Source of the DNA: Galaxea fascicularis
Lineage: Eukaryota > Cnidaria > Anthozoa > Scleractinia > Euphylliidae
DNA: 64,000 bases
NCBI GenBank assembly: GCA_948470475.1
Contig: OX419337.1
Span: 33,974,484 to 34,038,483 of the forward strand
Reading direction: 5' to 3'
Shown: piece by piece, positions 22,343 through 32,379 of the stretch
Layout: every line of letters starts with the position of its first letter
How positions within the stretch are numbered: the first letter of the stretch is position 1
Notes under the pieces: generated by a model
What the model was told of the DNA's origin: nothing
Seen by the model: the letters and a program-made list of their open reading frames with translations, nothing else
Databases searched by the model: none
Program-made: the position numbers and the translations under genes

Positions 22343-25300
22343 CTTTGTTTCTATTCTTCAGAGACATAAAATTCACTTCCTGTTCAGCTTGTTTTTCAAG
22401 TTCTGTCAGTGACTTTGTGTCGTCTTGTATGGGTGCCTTTTTATCAGCACTCTGAGTAGTTGGAGCGGCTGGTGTAAGTGTAAGAGGCTTGTTACGGGTA
22501 GGTTCACCTTGTGAAGGACCGGCAGTCGGTTTGTTTGACTCAATCAGGGCAAGCAAATCAGTTCTCAGGTCCTCTAAGCCGGTTGTCTTACCAGCCTGTT
22601 TGCTTCCGTCTGGTTCACGAATATTGTGAATGAATATGAGTTTCTTAACACCTTTGGTTAAAAAATGAAAATATTATTAAAAGTGACTTCAAACTGTGAA
22701 TCCCCCTTAAGATGAGATTGCGTTTGAAACTAAAAGCTCTCAAGATTTATATTGTTCAGTCGCTGTTGCTAAATGCCATTTCAGGCCATAGCCATAAAAA
22801 ACAGAAATTTACGACCTCTCTTATAGGCATCCATATTGGCAGACTTTGTTGTTATTTATACTAAATGGTTCGCCCAGAAACACAAATTAAATATAGATCG
22901 CACACCACGACACCGGGACCTCCATACCCGTCCCTTGTTGATCCGTGTGTGGACGTGCGTAAACGTCATATCCTTTTAGCTCCGCAATGCAGGCCAAGAA
23001 GGACTGTTTAAACGTCCGGTGTAAGTTTGTTTCTGATTCAAATCTTACAAGTATTTTTTTCAGTTGTCTACTAATCGCCTATTCGCTTCAAGTATATTAT
23101 CATTTATATACCTCTGTAATTGTATCAGCCGTGTAACAGTTCTATTTATGCAACAGCACTGTAATCTACAATCCCTATGGTTTCTGCTAAGGGTTCTTGT
23201 CAGCTTTTTCATTTTCTATACAGTGTGATAAAATCTTCGACTTTCATCGTATGCTCCAAATGAAGCCAACTAATTGGGCAGGCTCCTGTTCTGAGAACCA
23301 AAAGTTGATCCACTACTTTGACACTTGCAGCCTGTGAAATTCGAATAAGTAATCAAACCTTTTCGTTTGCTGGCTTTAGCAGCCTCAACTTGGAGTTCCC
23401 TAATGGCCTGTTCCGTCGCCTTCTTCAGATCTTTAAGTGTCTCCATTTCTGACTTTTCCGTTTCTTCTTCGTCTTCAGAATATTGGTAATCGGATTTCAG
23501 TTTATGTAACTTCTCTCGAAGTCTTCTCAGTTTCATTTTCAGCTCCTGTTGAAATAAAATGACAGCATTCTCTCCGTCAGCAGTTGTTTGTCGATTGTCA
23601 TTTTACCTTGTTAAATTGTCTACCAACATGTGAAAACACTGAAAACACCCTTGTCCAACACCACCAAATCATCACATGATCATCCTTACTTATTTGTGAC
23701 AATAATGAATTTTTGTAACTGCTAGTCCCGGGGGGGGGGTCCTCTCCTATATAAGCTATATAGGTATGTGCCTCACCAAAAGGTACGGTTTATGAGCCGT
23801 TTTGGTCTGAAAACGGGTATCGATTTTGACCATTTTGGTCTGAAATCGGGTACCTTTTTCAAGGGAACAACGACAGCATATAGACATATTTCTCTTTTCA
23901 ACTCCAAGTGAATAATGGAGAAAGAGACGTTACTAAAATATATCATTTTAAGCTGAATTTTACCAATTCTTGGCTTTGGCACTGGTGCGAAGCTTAATTA
24001 CGCTACAACATAGCCAGTAGGAAAAATTGTAACCGAAACGTCAGGTCTATAAACGAGTCATGTATTTTAGAGGCCAGGCATGCGTTTCTCGAAACCCCAA
24101 AAACTCTTCAGGTCTATTTTGGGTGCCACAATTTCCTTCATATCTTAAAAACGAAGACGTTTCCGGGCATGAAATTTTGCAAAACATTTATCCTTTCGTA
24201 TCTTGAAATCACAGTTAAAGGCCAGCTTTTTAGAATAGACGGATCGCAGTTTTTGAAATGGCCGTTTCGAGCCCGAAAAGTATACGGGACTATCGAGAAA
24301 CGGGCCCCAGGTCTGAAAACGGGTGTGGAAAATAGCATATTTTGGTCTGAAATAAGGTTAGGAATTGGAGAACCCGGGCGGCACACCTCTACCAAGAATT
24401 CCGAGGGGTACCCCCTTGGCTGTTACTGTCATTTTTATCGCCATTGCCACTGTCAATGTCTTTGCCATTGCTATTTCCATTGCTACTGTTACAGTTACCT
24501 TTAACTTTCTTTGATGTTCTCTATGAGCCTTCATTTGAACCTTAAACGCCATCTCTGCCGGTGAGATGTCCGCTGTCGGATACTTTGGTCGCCTTGGTTT
24601 GTCACTGGCGTGTGCATGAATTGTCTGACCTGGTACGATAGGTGCAATTGCTAGTGGACGTTGCATGAGATTTGGGTAGCTTTGTTCGTCTGGAGCGTTT
24701 GAAGCTTGTGCATCTTCTTCCTGGAGTAACAAAAAGATGTGACATATGTATTCCTTGCGGAAGAAGTACAATCTCGATAAAAAAACGAAGCTGCAAGTTT
24801 TTCTCCGTAATAAGGATTAAATAAGGAAGGACCACAACTTTCAACAAGATTCACTTGAATGTTTGGGGTTGCAGATTTTCCGTGGACGACATTTTTACGC
24901 TTCATTTTGATCTAGATTGAAGTGTGAAAAGTTGCGAATTATTCACACGGGAAAAGATTTCTGCTCAAGAACTTATTCTGGCAAGCTTTTTCATCAACCA
25001 GGGCACAAAAAGCTGTTTAGGTGAAAGTTAACAGCCATTGTTTGCGTGTTTGGCTTAAAGACATACGGTGGTCTGATGAAGACTTATTGTAGTCCATAAC
25101 TGAACTGAACAGTACTCCAGTTGAGCGATTTAACAAATCGAATGTGGTTTAGCGTCGTCGACAACGATATTCGTCATCACAGTGGTCAAAATGTTGTGGA
25201 ATCACTGCACGAGGCGCAGCCGATGAGAGTGAGTCCACAACAGTTTTTTTTACCATAATATCAACGTAAAAGAAAATGTTCAGTTCAGAGCGAGAGCGTG

Positions 25301-28267
25301 AGCGTGAGTTGATGTGAGCAGCGTTGTCTAGACTCTTATCGAAAACGGCAATTAGATTATTAGCAATAGGCCATTTCCGAATTACCTCAGGCCTCTTTTT
25401 CAAAGCAAGTCTTGGTGCTCATCCTTTCATATGCAAATCAATTTTCGTTCCCACGCAACTTAAACTCATTTTCATGTGAATGAAATTTGATTTGCATATG
25501 AAAGGACGAGCACCAAGACTCGTTTTGAAAAAGAGGCCTGAGGTAATTCGGAAATGACCTATTGTGGTAACTTGTTCCTCTTACCTCAGAGTTCGAATCC
25601 TCTTGATTTCCAATAGCCCCTGCAGCGTGCCCCCCGATGTGCATCCCCCCTATTTTCATCCCTTGGCTTATGCCCCCTAATCCCATGGCCAGTCCCGCCC
25701 CTCCAAGCCCACCCATACCTCCCATGCCATTTCCCATCCCTCCCATTTCATTGCCCATGTTATTCGCCATACCTCCTAGTTCTTCTATACTATTATCCAT
25801 TCCATTTCCCATGCCATTTCCTATTCTATTTGCCATTCCATTTGCCATCCCGTTTCCCATTCCATTTCCCATGCCATTTCCCATTCCATTTCCCATTCCG
25901 TTTCCCATTCCATTTCCCATTCCGTTACCCATTCCGTTTCCCATTCCATTTCCCATACCAAAGTTAACACCCAGAGACCCAAGGTCAAGATTTCCCAAGT
26001 CACCTCCCAGGTTATCACCGTTGTTGTTATCATTCATTCGACCTCCCATGCTCCCCCCACCTCCACCACCTCCCCCAGCGCCGTTCATTATCTGCCCCAG
26101 GAGTTGCTGCAGGGAGCTATCGGCCATGCCGTTGCCCCCAACATCATTCATTCCATCCATGCCAAGATTCATTGCTGTAAAAAAACAAAGCAAAATTACG
26201 TCTTAATTCGTAACGAGCAGAGGGTGCTCTAAGATCTGCATTTCGTCAATGTTCCCGCCTATTAGTAGCTACCATCCTTTGCTAAATAAGGAAAGAGACT
26301 TAAAGGTTTACAGTTTTGGTTATTATTGGCAATCATTGCTTGCATTATTTGCGTCTATTTTCAATATTCGCTTTGCTCCATGTTTTCACTGGTCCGTCAA
26401 TTATGGACTGGTTATATTTCGAGGTTGCTTGCCCTTTTCACGTTCTCTGTATTTTAAAGAGGTTTCACTCTCCACAGATTCGCCAATACCTGCTGCAAAA
26501 AGCTGCTCGATAAGATGCTTGTAAACCTTAGGTGCCTTTGTAGAAAGATTCTTTCGAATAGCATGTTTGAACAAGGATGCCACTGGAACTTACATCCTCC
26601 AATCCCTTGTCTACTTCCACCACCAACCGCCAACTTTCCCGCCAAAGAATTCCCCAGATTGTTTCCGGCATATTGCTGATTTTGTCCTGTTCCACCCGTG
26701 AGTACGTCAAGCCCATCCGAATCCGCATTGGTTCCCAATGAAGCAGCGTTAGCACTGTTACCCAAGATATCCAAATCGCTGTTCTGGTACTGGCTTATAG
26801 AATCCAAAGAATTTAAGTTCGCTGTCCCTCTTCCCCCGACTGAATCTAAAGCTGATAAATAGTTCAATCCATCTTGAGACGACAAAGGGTTCAATGCCCC
26901 CGTAGACAGATCACTCAATGCTGTTTCCCTTTGGCTGTTACCTGTTGCAGTAGTTTCGTAGTTTGTACCAAACGTCTGTCTGTTATCTAAAACCCCGTTG
27001 GCCTCCTGGGGCCCGTAAGCCGTTGCGAGTATTGTCCCGAGACCTGTACCATAGCCAGTGGTGATACCGGTACCTAGTCCCGTACCTAGATCAGTACCAT
27101 AGCTCGCGGCCGGTGTCCCTGCTAACCCATACGTTAATCCGTTTCCTAAACCTAACCCTCCCCAATTTGCAACTATAAACTGTTTTTTCTTCTTGTGTTC
27201 TGCTTGATTCCTTGTCCAACGCTTGTTGGAAGAAAGCGTTGTCTTCTTAACGGTATCTTTAGATCTCAACGAACTAGTAGCTTGAGGTAATTTCTTGCCA
27301 CTTAGCCATTTCGATGGTCCTATATTGCTTCGCGGTTGGTGTTTCCAATATGACTTCAGAGCTATGCTTTCAGCCATAGAATTACCTAATATTCTCTTCG
27401 TTGGAGTGCCAAACTCCCTGGAATTAATGTTTGCTTTATATTTATCATGGTAAATTTCATATTTAGTGTTTGGACGGACATAGCGGTTATTCCAGATGGT
27501 GCTTTTCGGAAGACTTGATGTCAATAACTTGTTGGAGTTTTGTACCAAACTGTCTTTCCCACGTGGAGAATGTTGAAAAGTCTGTCCTCGGTACGAACCT
27601 TGATAAGATGGCGTCACTACAAGAAAAATTTCCAGTTAAAGAAAGGTTCGCAGATGTGCAGAAACTAAACTAGTAATAAAGTAATTCTTCTAGTCTTCAT
27701 CCTTATAGCCTTTTTCTTTATAACCTTTAACTCCCAAGATCTGATTATTAATTCTCCTTTCTATGTACCATACAGTTCCTTGTACATTAGTTAAGAGAAT
27801 TTGGGGCTGTGTCAAGATAACACCCTCTGGCTGATAAGTTTGTCTATTCTCGTCACTTGTCTGCTCGACAATTTATTGAAATTATATGGAGAAGTTACAT
27901 GCTAATCACTTCTGGCAGTTGAAAGGTTAACAGCAACCCAATTCATATGTGCCTGCAAAGGATGTAAGAGCAAATTTGAATTGTCTTGAATCGTATGGGA
28001 ATTGACAAACGATAGCTTTCTGTCCCTATGGCAACGGAGGCATGATGATGCCGTTGTCGTTATAAAAACGTTTCACTAAAATGGATAGGATATCTCTGTA
28101 TTTTTATCCAATACAACTTATTCAACATAAATTGATGAAGATCTGAGGTCTATTTTGTTTTTCGAAAATTGCTTTTTTTGCTTGTTTATACGAGTTTTTG
28201 TTTTACCTGATTCAGTCGGAGGCCATTCCACCAGCAACAAAGATAACAAGCCCAGTAAATTATTCAT
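22343..28267 (-). CDS. Secreted low-complexity Gly/Met-repeat and coiled-coil protein (3' end unresolved)
   Basis: Six exons on the minus strand join in phase: 28267-28207, 27616-26594, 26174-25585, 24720-24499, 23545-23359 and 22651-22343. They encode about 797 residues before the last donor. Residues 1-20 (MNNLLGLLSLLLVEWPPTES) form a signal peptide. Residues 21-167 are basic and polar, and about 168-361 are Gly/Thr/Leu-rich with GTGLGT repeats. Exon 3 (362-558) is Gly/Met/Asn-rich, with a GNGM tandem repeat at about 430-490. Exon 4 is polar and Pro-rich, exon 5 is a charged coiled coil (MKLRRLREKLHKLK then EDEEETEKSEME), and exon 6 is Lys/Gln/Pro-rich (KKLIFIHNIREPDGSK then LEKQAEQEV). The donor at 22343 leaves phase 1, compatible with the terminal exon 16605-16265, which would give about 910 residues in all. 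The product is probably extracellular and structural; I recognise no named family. The fifth donor (GTTTGA) is weak. Confidence 0.7.
23725..24420. mobile_element. Interspersed inverted-repeat element in an intron
   Basis: It begins GGGGGGGTCCTCTCC with CTATATAAGCTATATAGG and ends with GAATTCCGAGGGGTACCCCC. Inside, the phrase TTTTGGTCTGAAAACGGGTA and close variants recur four times. I recall this layout from many coral genomes as a non-autonomous repeat. It sits in the intron between exons 4 and 5 of the minus-strand gene and has no coding capacity. Confidence 0.65.
25137..25360 (+). mobile_element. Second copy of the 4.8 kb foldback family
   Basis: It shares with the element at 4825-5003 and its right flank the words AATGTGGTTTAGCGTCGTC, TCGTCATCACAGTGGTCAAA, GAGGCGCAGCCGA, GTGAGTCCACAACA and GAAAATGTT. 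The palindrome has decayed here, so it would fold less well. It lies in the intron between exons 3 and 4 of the secreted Gly/Met-repeat gene. Confidence 0.65.
25365..25563. mobile_element. Foldback element 21 bp from an exon donor
   Basis: A 199 bp inverted repeat: the left arm begins AATAGGCCATTTCCGAATTA, and the right arm ends TAATTCGGAAATGACCTATT. Arms of about 80 bp include AGGCCTCTTTTTC and CATATGCAAATCA and their complements. It is non-coding and lies only 21 bases inside the intron from the donor of exon 3 (25585). Confidence 0.8.
25800..25960. repeat. Coding 12-base minisatellite (Gly-Asn-Gly-Met)
   Basis: Tandem units of about 12 bases (plus-strand CCATTTCCCATT and variants) lie inside exon 3 of the minus-strand gene. 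They encode GNGM with GNGMAN and GNRIGN variants. Unit number is likely to vary between individuals or species. The complementary strand is also open but is a shadow. Confidence 0.9.
27725..27910 (-). repeat. Interspersed repeat family R1, copy 2 (inverted)
   Basis: This is the reverse complement of the family at 19030 and 45420: AACTCCCAAGATCTGATTA, TTAATTCTCCTTTCTA, GTTAAGAGAATTTGGGG, TATCAAG-like and GGCTGATAAGTTTGTCTATT occur in order. It lies in the first intron of the minus-strand secreted protein gene and extends further (to ATGCTAATCACTTCTGGCAG) than the other copies. Confidence 0.7.
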
Positions 28268-30620
28268 TACCAGTGGTGATTTTTTGGTTTTTCTTCACAT
28301 GGCTTTTGCCCTGAAGACAGAAATCGAATAAAACATTCATTGCATAATGGCCCAGTGTTCTGTATATTTAACAAAGATTATTGCAAAGACCAGATATGTT
28401 TTTTTTTTTTACGCAAATGCAAGTTAAGGTTGCTCTCGCAATTACTAGGACAATGTCAACAAGTTCGTACAAACCAACAGGTGGCTGTTTACGGGTTTTT
28501 AAACAACTCAACGGCAAAACCCAGTACAATTAAATACAGCAGCTCCACTGTTACTGGAATTAATTGAAAAGAAGTGTTGATTTTTCCCTTTATATGAAAA
28601 TAAACAAGACAAAACCTAGGAGTAAACAAAACAAAGTGGTGGAAAACATACCACGGGATTCGTACAGATTAAATACTTGATAAATTATAGGTAATGCTAT
28701 TTTTCAAATTTTGTTTTGAGAAGCTCGAACCTCTTTGGTTAGTATTTGAAAATAGTCTTCATCACTTCTTGAACAAAGTGTCTTTGGTGTTATCGTTTCA
28801 CAATGAGCAAAACAAAACGACGCCTACATGTTTACCATACGTTTTAATACTCTAGGTCGGTGATCTTCTAGAATAATTGGCCGTTGGCCATACATCTTAT
28901 AGTACTGTATATCGTACTATAAATCTCGATTTGTTGGTCCTGAGAACAACTGCATAGCAACCAAAAATGTCCCATGATAAAGCGACGGAATACTGTGGTA
29001 GACTAAGGTAACAGAACTCGATTATAAGGTAACAGACTAATAGATTACAGTCTCAACAAATCTGACATATTGTTCCTTTGGATAACGTAATCCAGCCGTG
29101 AATTTCAAACAAGTTTCCAAGAGGCAAGTTAAATTGCTAAGATAAGATATAATGAAAAGTTATAAATTGGATAGCGTGAACATTTTAGAAGTGAGAAAAA
29201 TCTAATATCTGGTCAGTAGTTATGACATTTCCATTGAAACCAAAATGTCGTAATTCGCAAACACATATAAAGCGGCATCAGTGATTTAATCTCCTGCGAC
29301 AAAACAAAATATTACTGCAAATATTTTTCCTTACTCTTTACACAAATATAAAATTTTCTTACCATTTGTATCTTCTTCCTAGTCAAAACACTTCATTCTG
29401 TGAAACAATCCGCCATTATTTCCACGACCTGTCATGTATGCAATATCACGATATATTGACCCTGACAATCACTCCAAATTTGGACGCCCCAAATTATCTG
29501 ATACTTGATTTTATGAATTACCTCAGAAACAAATCGATTTTAAGTCGGCAGGGTGGCCCTCAAAATATTGTAAATCACTTCTTTGGATGACAGATTTTTG
29601 GCACAAACATTTAGGTGAAAAATCCCACAAGAACTTCAACCGTGAAAAACCCGAAGATTGAAATACCAGTTTGCACCTGTCTCCACTGGTGGCGTTTTTC
29701 ATATAAATTCAAACACGTGATTGCTTCTGGAAAACAACGTTTTGAACCTGAGCAACGAAAATGGAAAGGGAAGCTAATGACTGCAGTTCAATTCGTGCCA
29801 TATTATAGCCTATTTCCACTTGAACAACCATTTTTGTCCTTGCAAAACTCTCGAATTAGTATAGAGGTGTACGTTGGTTGTAAGTTGCAAAGATGTATCG
29901 AAAACTGGTCACCGGTTATCTTTCATCGTCCTTGTAGGACGCACTTCAAAAAACATCATCTATACTTGCCTGTCATGCGCAATCTCAGGTTTATTGCTCC
30001 TTCAATTCCAGCTTGTCGTTGTAGGGTTAGAACAAAAGCAAACCATTCTCGTCCCCAGAGGTCGCGATTCTTTCAGTCAGCGCTGAGAATAACGACCTCT
30101 CTGACCGCTTCCAATTGCGCAGTCTCAGGCGTTACTCATATTTTGAAAGTAACGTTGGATGTCCTTCTACACGACGATCCCTGGCGGTAGCTTCCTTTGC
30201 TCAGTTCCCACTCTGGAAGCTGAGAGCTCGTCTACTGCTTGCTTCAAGGGAATAGCCAGTAAAGTTGTACACAACTGACGAGCTAGAGGTGCATTGGTGG
30301 ATAACCAAATACAAGACATTGTTTGCTTCCCCTGGGAGAAAATAGATTGACATCTTTATTTTGCTGTCCTAGATGCATTTTCATTATAAGCAAATACTTG
30401 ACGGTGCTTGACATACCTCCTATTACTATGAACCTCTTTAACCTCTTCTTTGGCCTTCACCTATAGTAGAGCACTTCGGATGATTCCCTAGTACAGAAAA
30501 CCTTTGTTTCTTTAGGCTGGGGAGAAATTAGAGAATTATTTGGCATATCTCCCCGTTTATCCACAAGTTGGGAACGGCGTGATATTATAAAACATTAAAA
30601 ATAAAATTATTCAATGTAAT
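28268..30620. other. Upstream spacer of the Gly/Met-repeat gene
   Basis: No supported gene. A 191-codon plus frame at 29615-30190 is open but has mixed composition, and its end (SRPQRSRFFQSALR) belongs to a repeat seen widely in corals. The minus-strand promoter of the secreted gene should lie just right of 28267. Confidence 0.4.
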
Positions 30621-30628
30621 GATTCAAG

Positions 30629-30734
30629 TTATTTTGAATCTTCAAACGGGAACTAGATCTCGGAAGGTTTTGGGTTCAAATCCCATCTGGGGCTTGGATT
30701 TTTTCCGAGTTCCCGTTTGAGGATGCAAAATAAC
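30629..30734. mobile_element. tRNA-like segment inside a short inverted repeat
   Basis: The arms GTTATTTTGAATCTTCAAAC and GTTTGAGGATGCAAAATAAC face each other and also share CGGGAACT/AGTTCCCG. They enclose a piece with a good RNA polymerase III B box (GGTTCAAATCC). It looks like the relic of a tRNA-derived SINE trapped in a hairpin. Confidence 0.55.
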
Positions 30735-30792
30735 TTTCATCTCATTTATCATACGACTCGCTTGGGTGATCATTCAATGTGTCTGGTAAAAC

Positions 30793-31486
30793 CACAGGAA
30801 CTCAGGCTAATGAATCATATGTGATGATTCATGTAATGATGCATTTGTGCTATTCTAATCATAACTAAACATATGATGGTTTGATCAGTACCCAAAACAT
30901 CATAGTATGATTTATATTTCTCTCTAAATCATAACTATGATGTTCTGAGTTGTGTTAAAATTATCTCTTGAATCATAACCATGATTTACAGTCACACGAA
31001 TCATAGGTATGATGCCAAGTGAAGTGTTTAAATCATCACTTGAATCATAACCATGATTTACAGTCACACGAATCATAGGTATGATTCCTGAAATGATGCT
31101 ATGTCAACTCATGACATCAGGATTATGATTCCATAGATGATTCCGTGTGTGCACATTGCACCATGGGTATGATTTTGAAATGATTTTGTTTACCAAAACA
31201 ACAGCATAATTGTGATCTGTTATGATTTCAAGAGGACTAAGAATCATCGCACCTTGCATGCAGTGCATCACAGCTATGATTCCTGAAATGATGTTATGTT
31301 AACACATGACATCGGGGATATGATTCCATAGATGATTCCATGTGTACAGACTGAACCATGCGTATGATTTAGAGATGATTTTATTTGCCGATATAACAGC
31401 ATAATTGTGATCTGTTATGATTTAAAGAGCACATAAGAATCATTGCACAAATCATAACATATGATTCTTCAGCCTGAGTTCCTGTG
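30793..31486. mobile_element. 694 bp inverted-repeat element made of ATGATT/AATCAT words
   Basis: The left end CACAGGAACTCAGGCT, followed by GAATCATATG, is repeated in reverse complement at the right end (CATATGATTC then AGCCTGAGTTCCTGTG). The trinucleotide AAC flanks both sides (30790-30792 and 31487-31489), a possible 3-base target-site duplication. The inside is not coding. ATGATT and AATCAT recur throughout, with one module of about 69 bp (ACCATGATTTACAGTCACAC) repeated in tandem at about 30970 and 31040. A longer module of about 180 bp (ATGATTCCATAGATGATTCC) is repeated at about 31125 and 31320. It is a non-autonomous DNA transposon-like element with internal tandem growth. Confidence 0.8.
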
Positions 31487-31494
31487 AACATGCA

Positions 31495-32360
31495 TGCCCG
31501 TTTCCAGAAATTCGGACGTTTCCGTACGACCGTCCGTATGTCCACCCTCTCCATATAAGCCAAATGTGAAATGTCACATTCAAGATGTGGGCAACCCGCG
31601 CATTTTGGCGGGAAATGATAAAAATCTGAAGACAATGAGAGAAGAAAGTAATGATTTTTTATCGGTGGCAAAGCTTTTTTTGGAAAGCCTTTAAAGATTT
31701 GATTGAACTAGAAACGTAAACTCGAGGAACAAAATGTCCATCAAGCGCATGTGCATATCTCAAAATCTGAGAGAAAGTTGTCAAAAAGCTGTCACGAAAA
31801 TGCCACGCTTCATTGAAAAAGTTTGAGATCTTCGTCCAAAAACTGTAAACAGTAGTCGCCGTCTCTAACATGATTATTTATTGTCTTTTTGTTTTTGTTT
31901 TTTGTTTTTTATATATAGTGCACGGCTCTGCGAGAGAAACACTCCTCGTGTGGTTTAGCAATTAGGTGGTAATTGCGCTGTCGGGCGTTGCTGTTTAACT
32001 GGATGATGATTACGGCTAAGAATCTTTAACTGACTAATTGAAGAAGCTTCCTGTGTGGAAATGGCAAGTAACAGTAAAACTCTGTCAAGACACTTGCATC
32101 AAGGATTTTCATCTGCTTTGCAAAGCCACGGTTTTGGGTGAAATGCTTGCATGACGGCTGTAGCAGTGCATTCCGAGTAATTGGTGACTGACCTAAACGG
32201 TCAGCAGGTTCGTACTCCTTTTTTGTCTTGTGTACGGGCATTGATGTCAAATATGCTTAGCAATTTTTCTAGCTTACTGCGAGATATGTTTCTACCTGTC
32301 TTACTTCTCCAACCTCTCCGCGAGAAACGTCGGAGATATGTTCGCATTGTTCTTTGCTTA
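31495..32360 (+). repeat. Interspersed repeat family R2, copy 1
   Basis: It shares a long ordered series of words with 41900-42780: CCGTACGACCGTCCGTA, GGGCAACCCGCG, GGAAAGCCTTT, CATGCGCATGT-like, CACGCTTCATTGAAAAAGTT, TCTGCGAGAGAAA, TTTTCTAGCTTACT and GATATGTTT. It is non-coding and appears to be an old dispersed element of about 0.85 kb. Confidence 0.7.
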
Positions 32361-32379
32361 TAATTTTTTGTTGTCTTCG

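Noticed and set aside
25637..26206. 189-codon plus-strand frame of Phe-Pro-Ile-Pro repeats
   Set aside because: It is the antisense of the GNGM minisatellite exon, whose minus reading has matching splice sites and phase with five other exons.
29615..30190. 191-codon plus-strand frame
   Set aside because: Mixed composition and its end matches a dispersed repeat phrase; no signal peptide, domain or splice support.
30793..31486. CRISPR-like array, because short words repeat
   Set aside because: Repeats are irregular in spacing and lie between terminal inverted repeats in a eukaryotic genome; a transposon-like element explains them.
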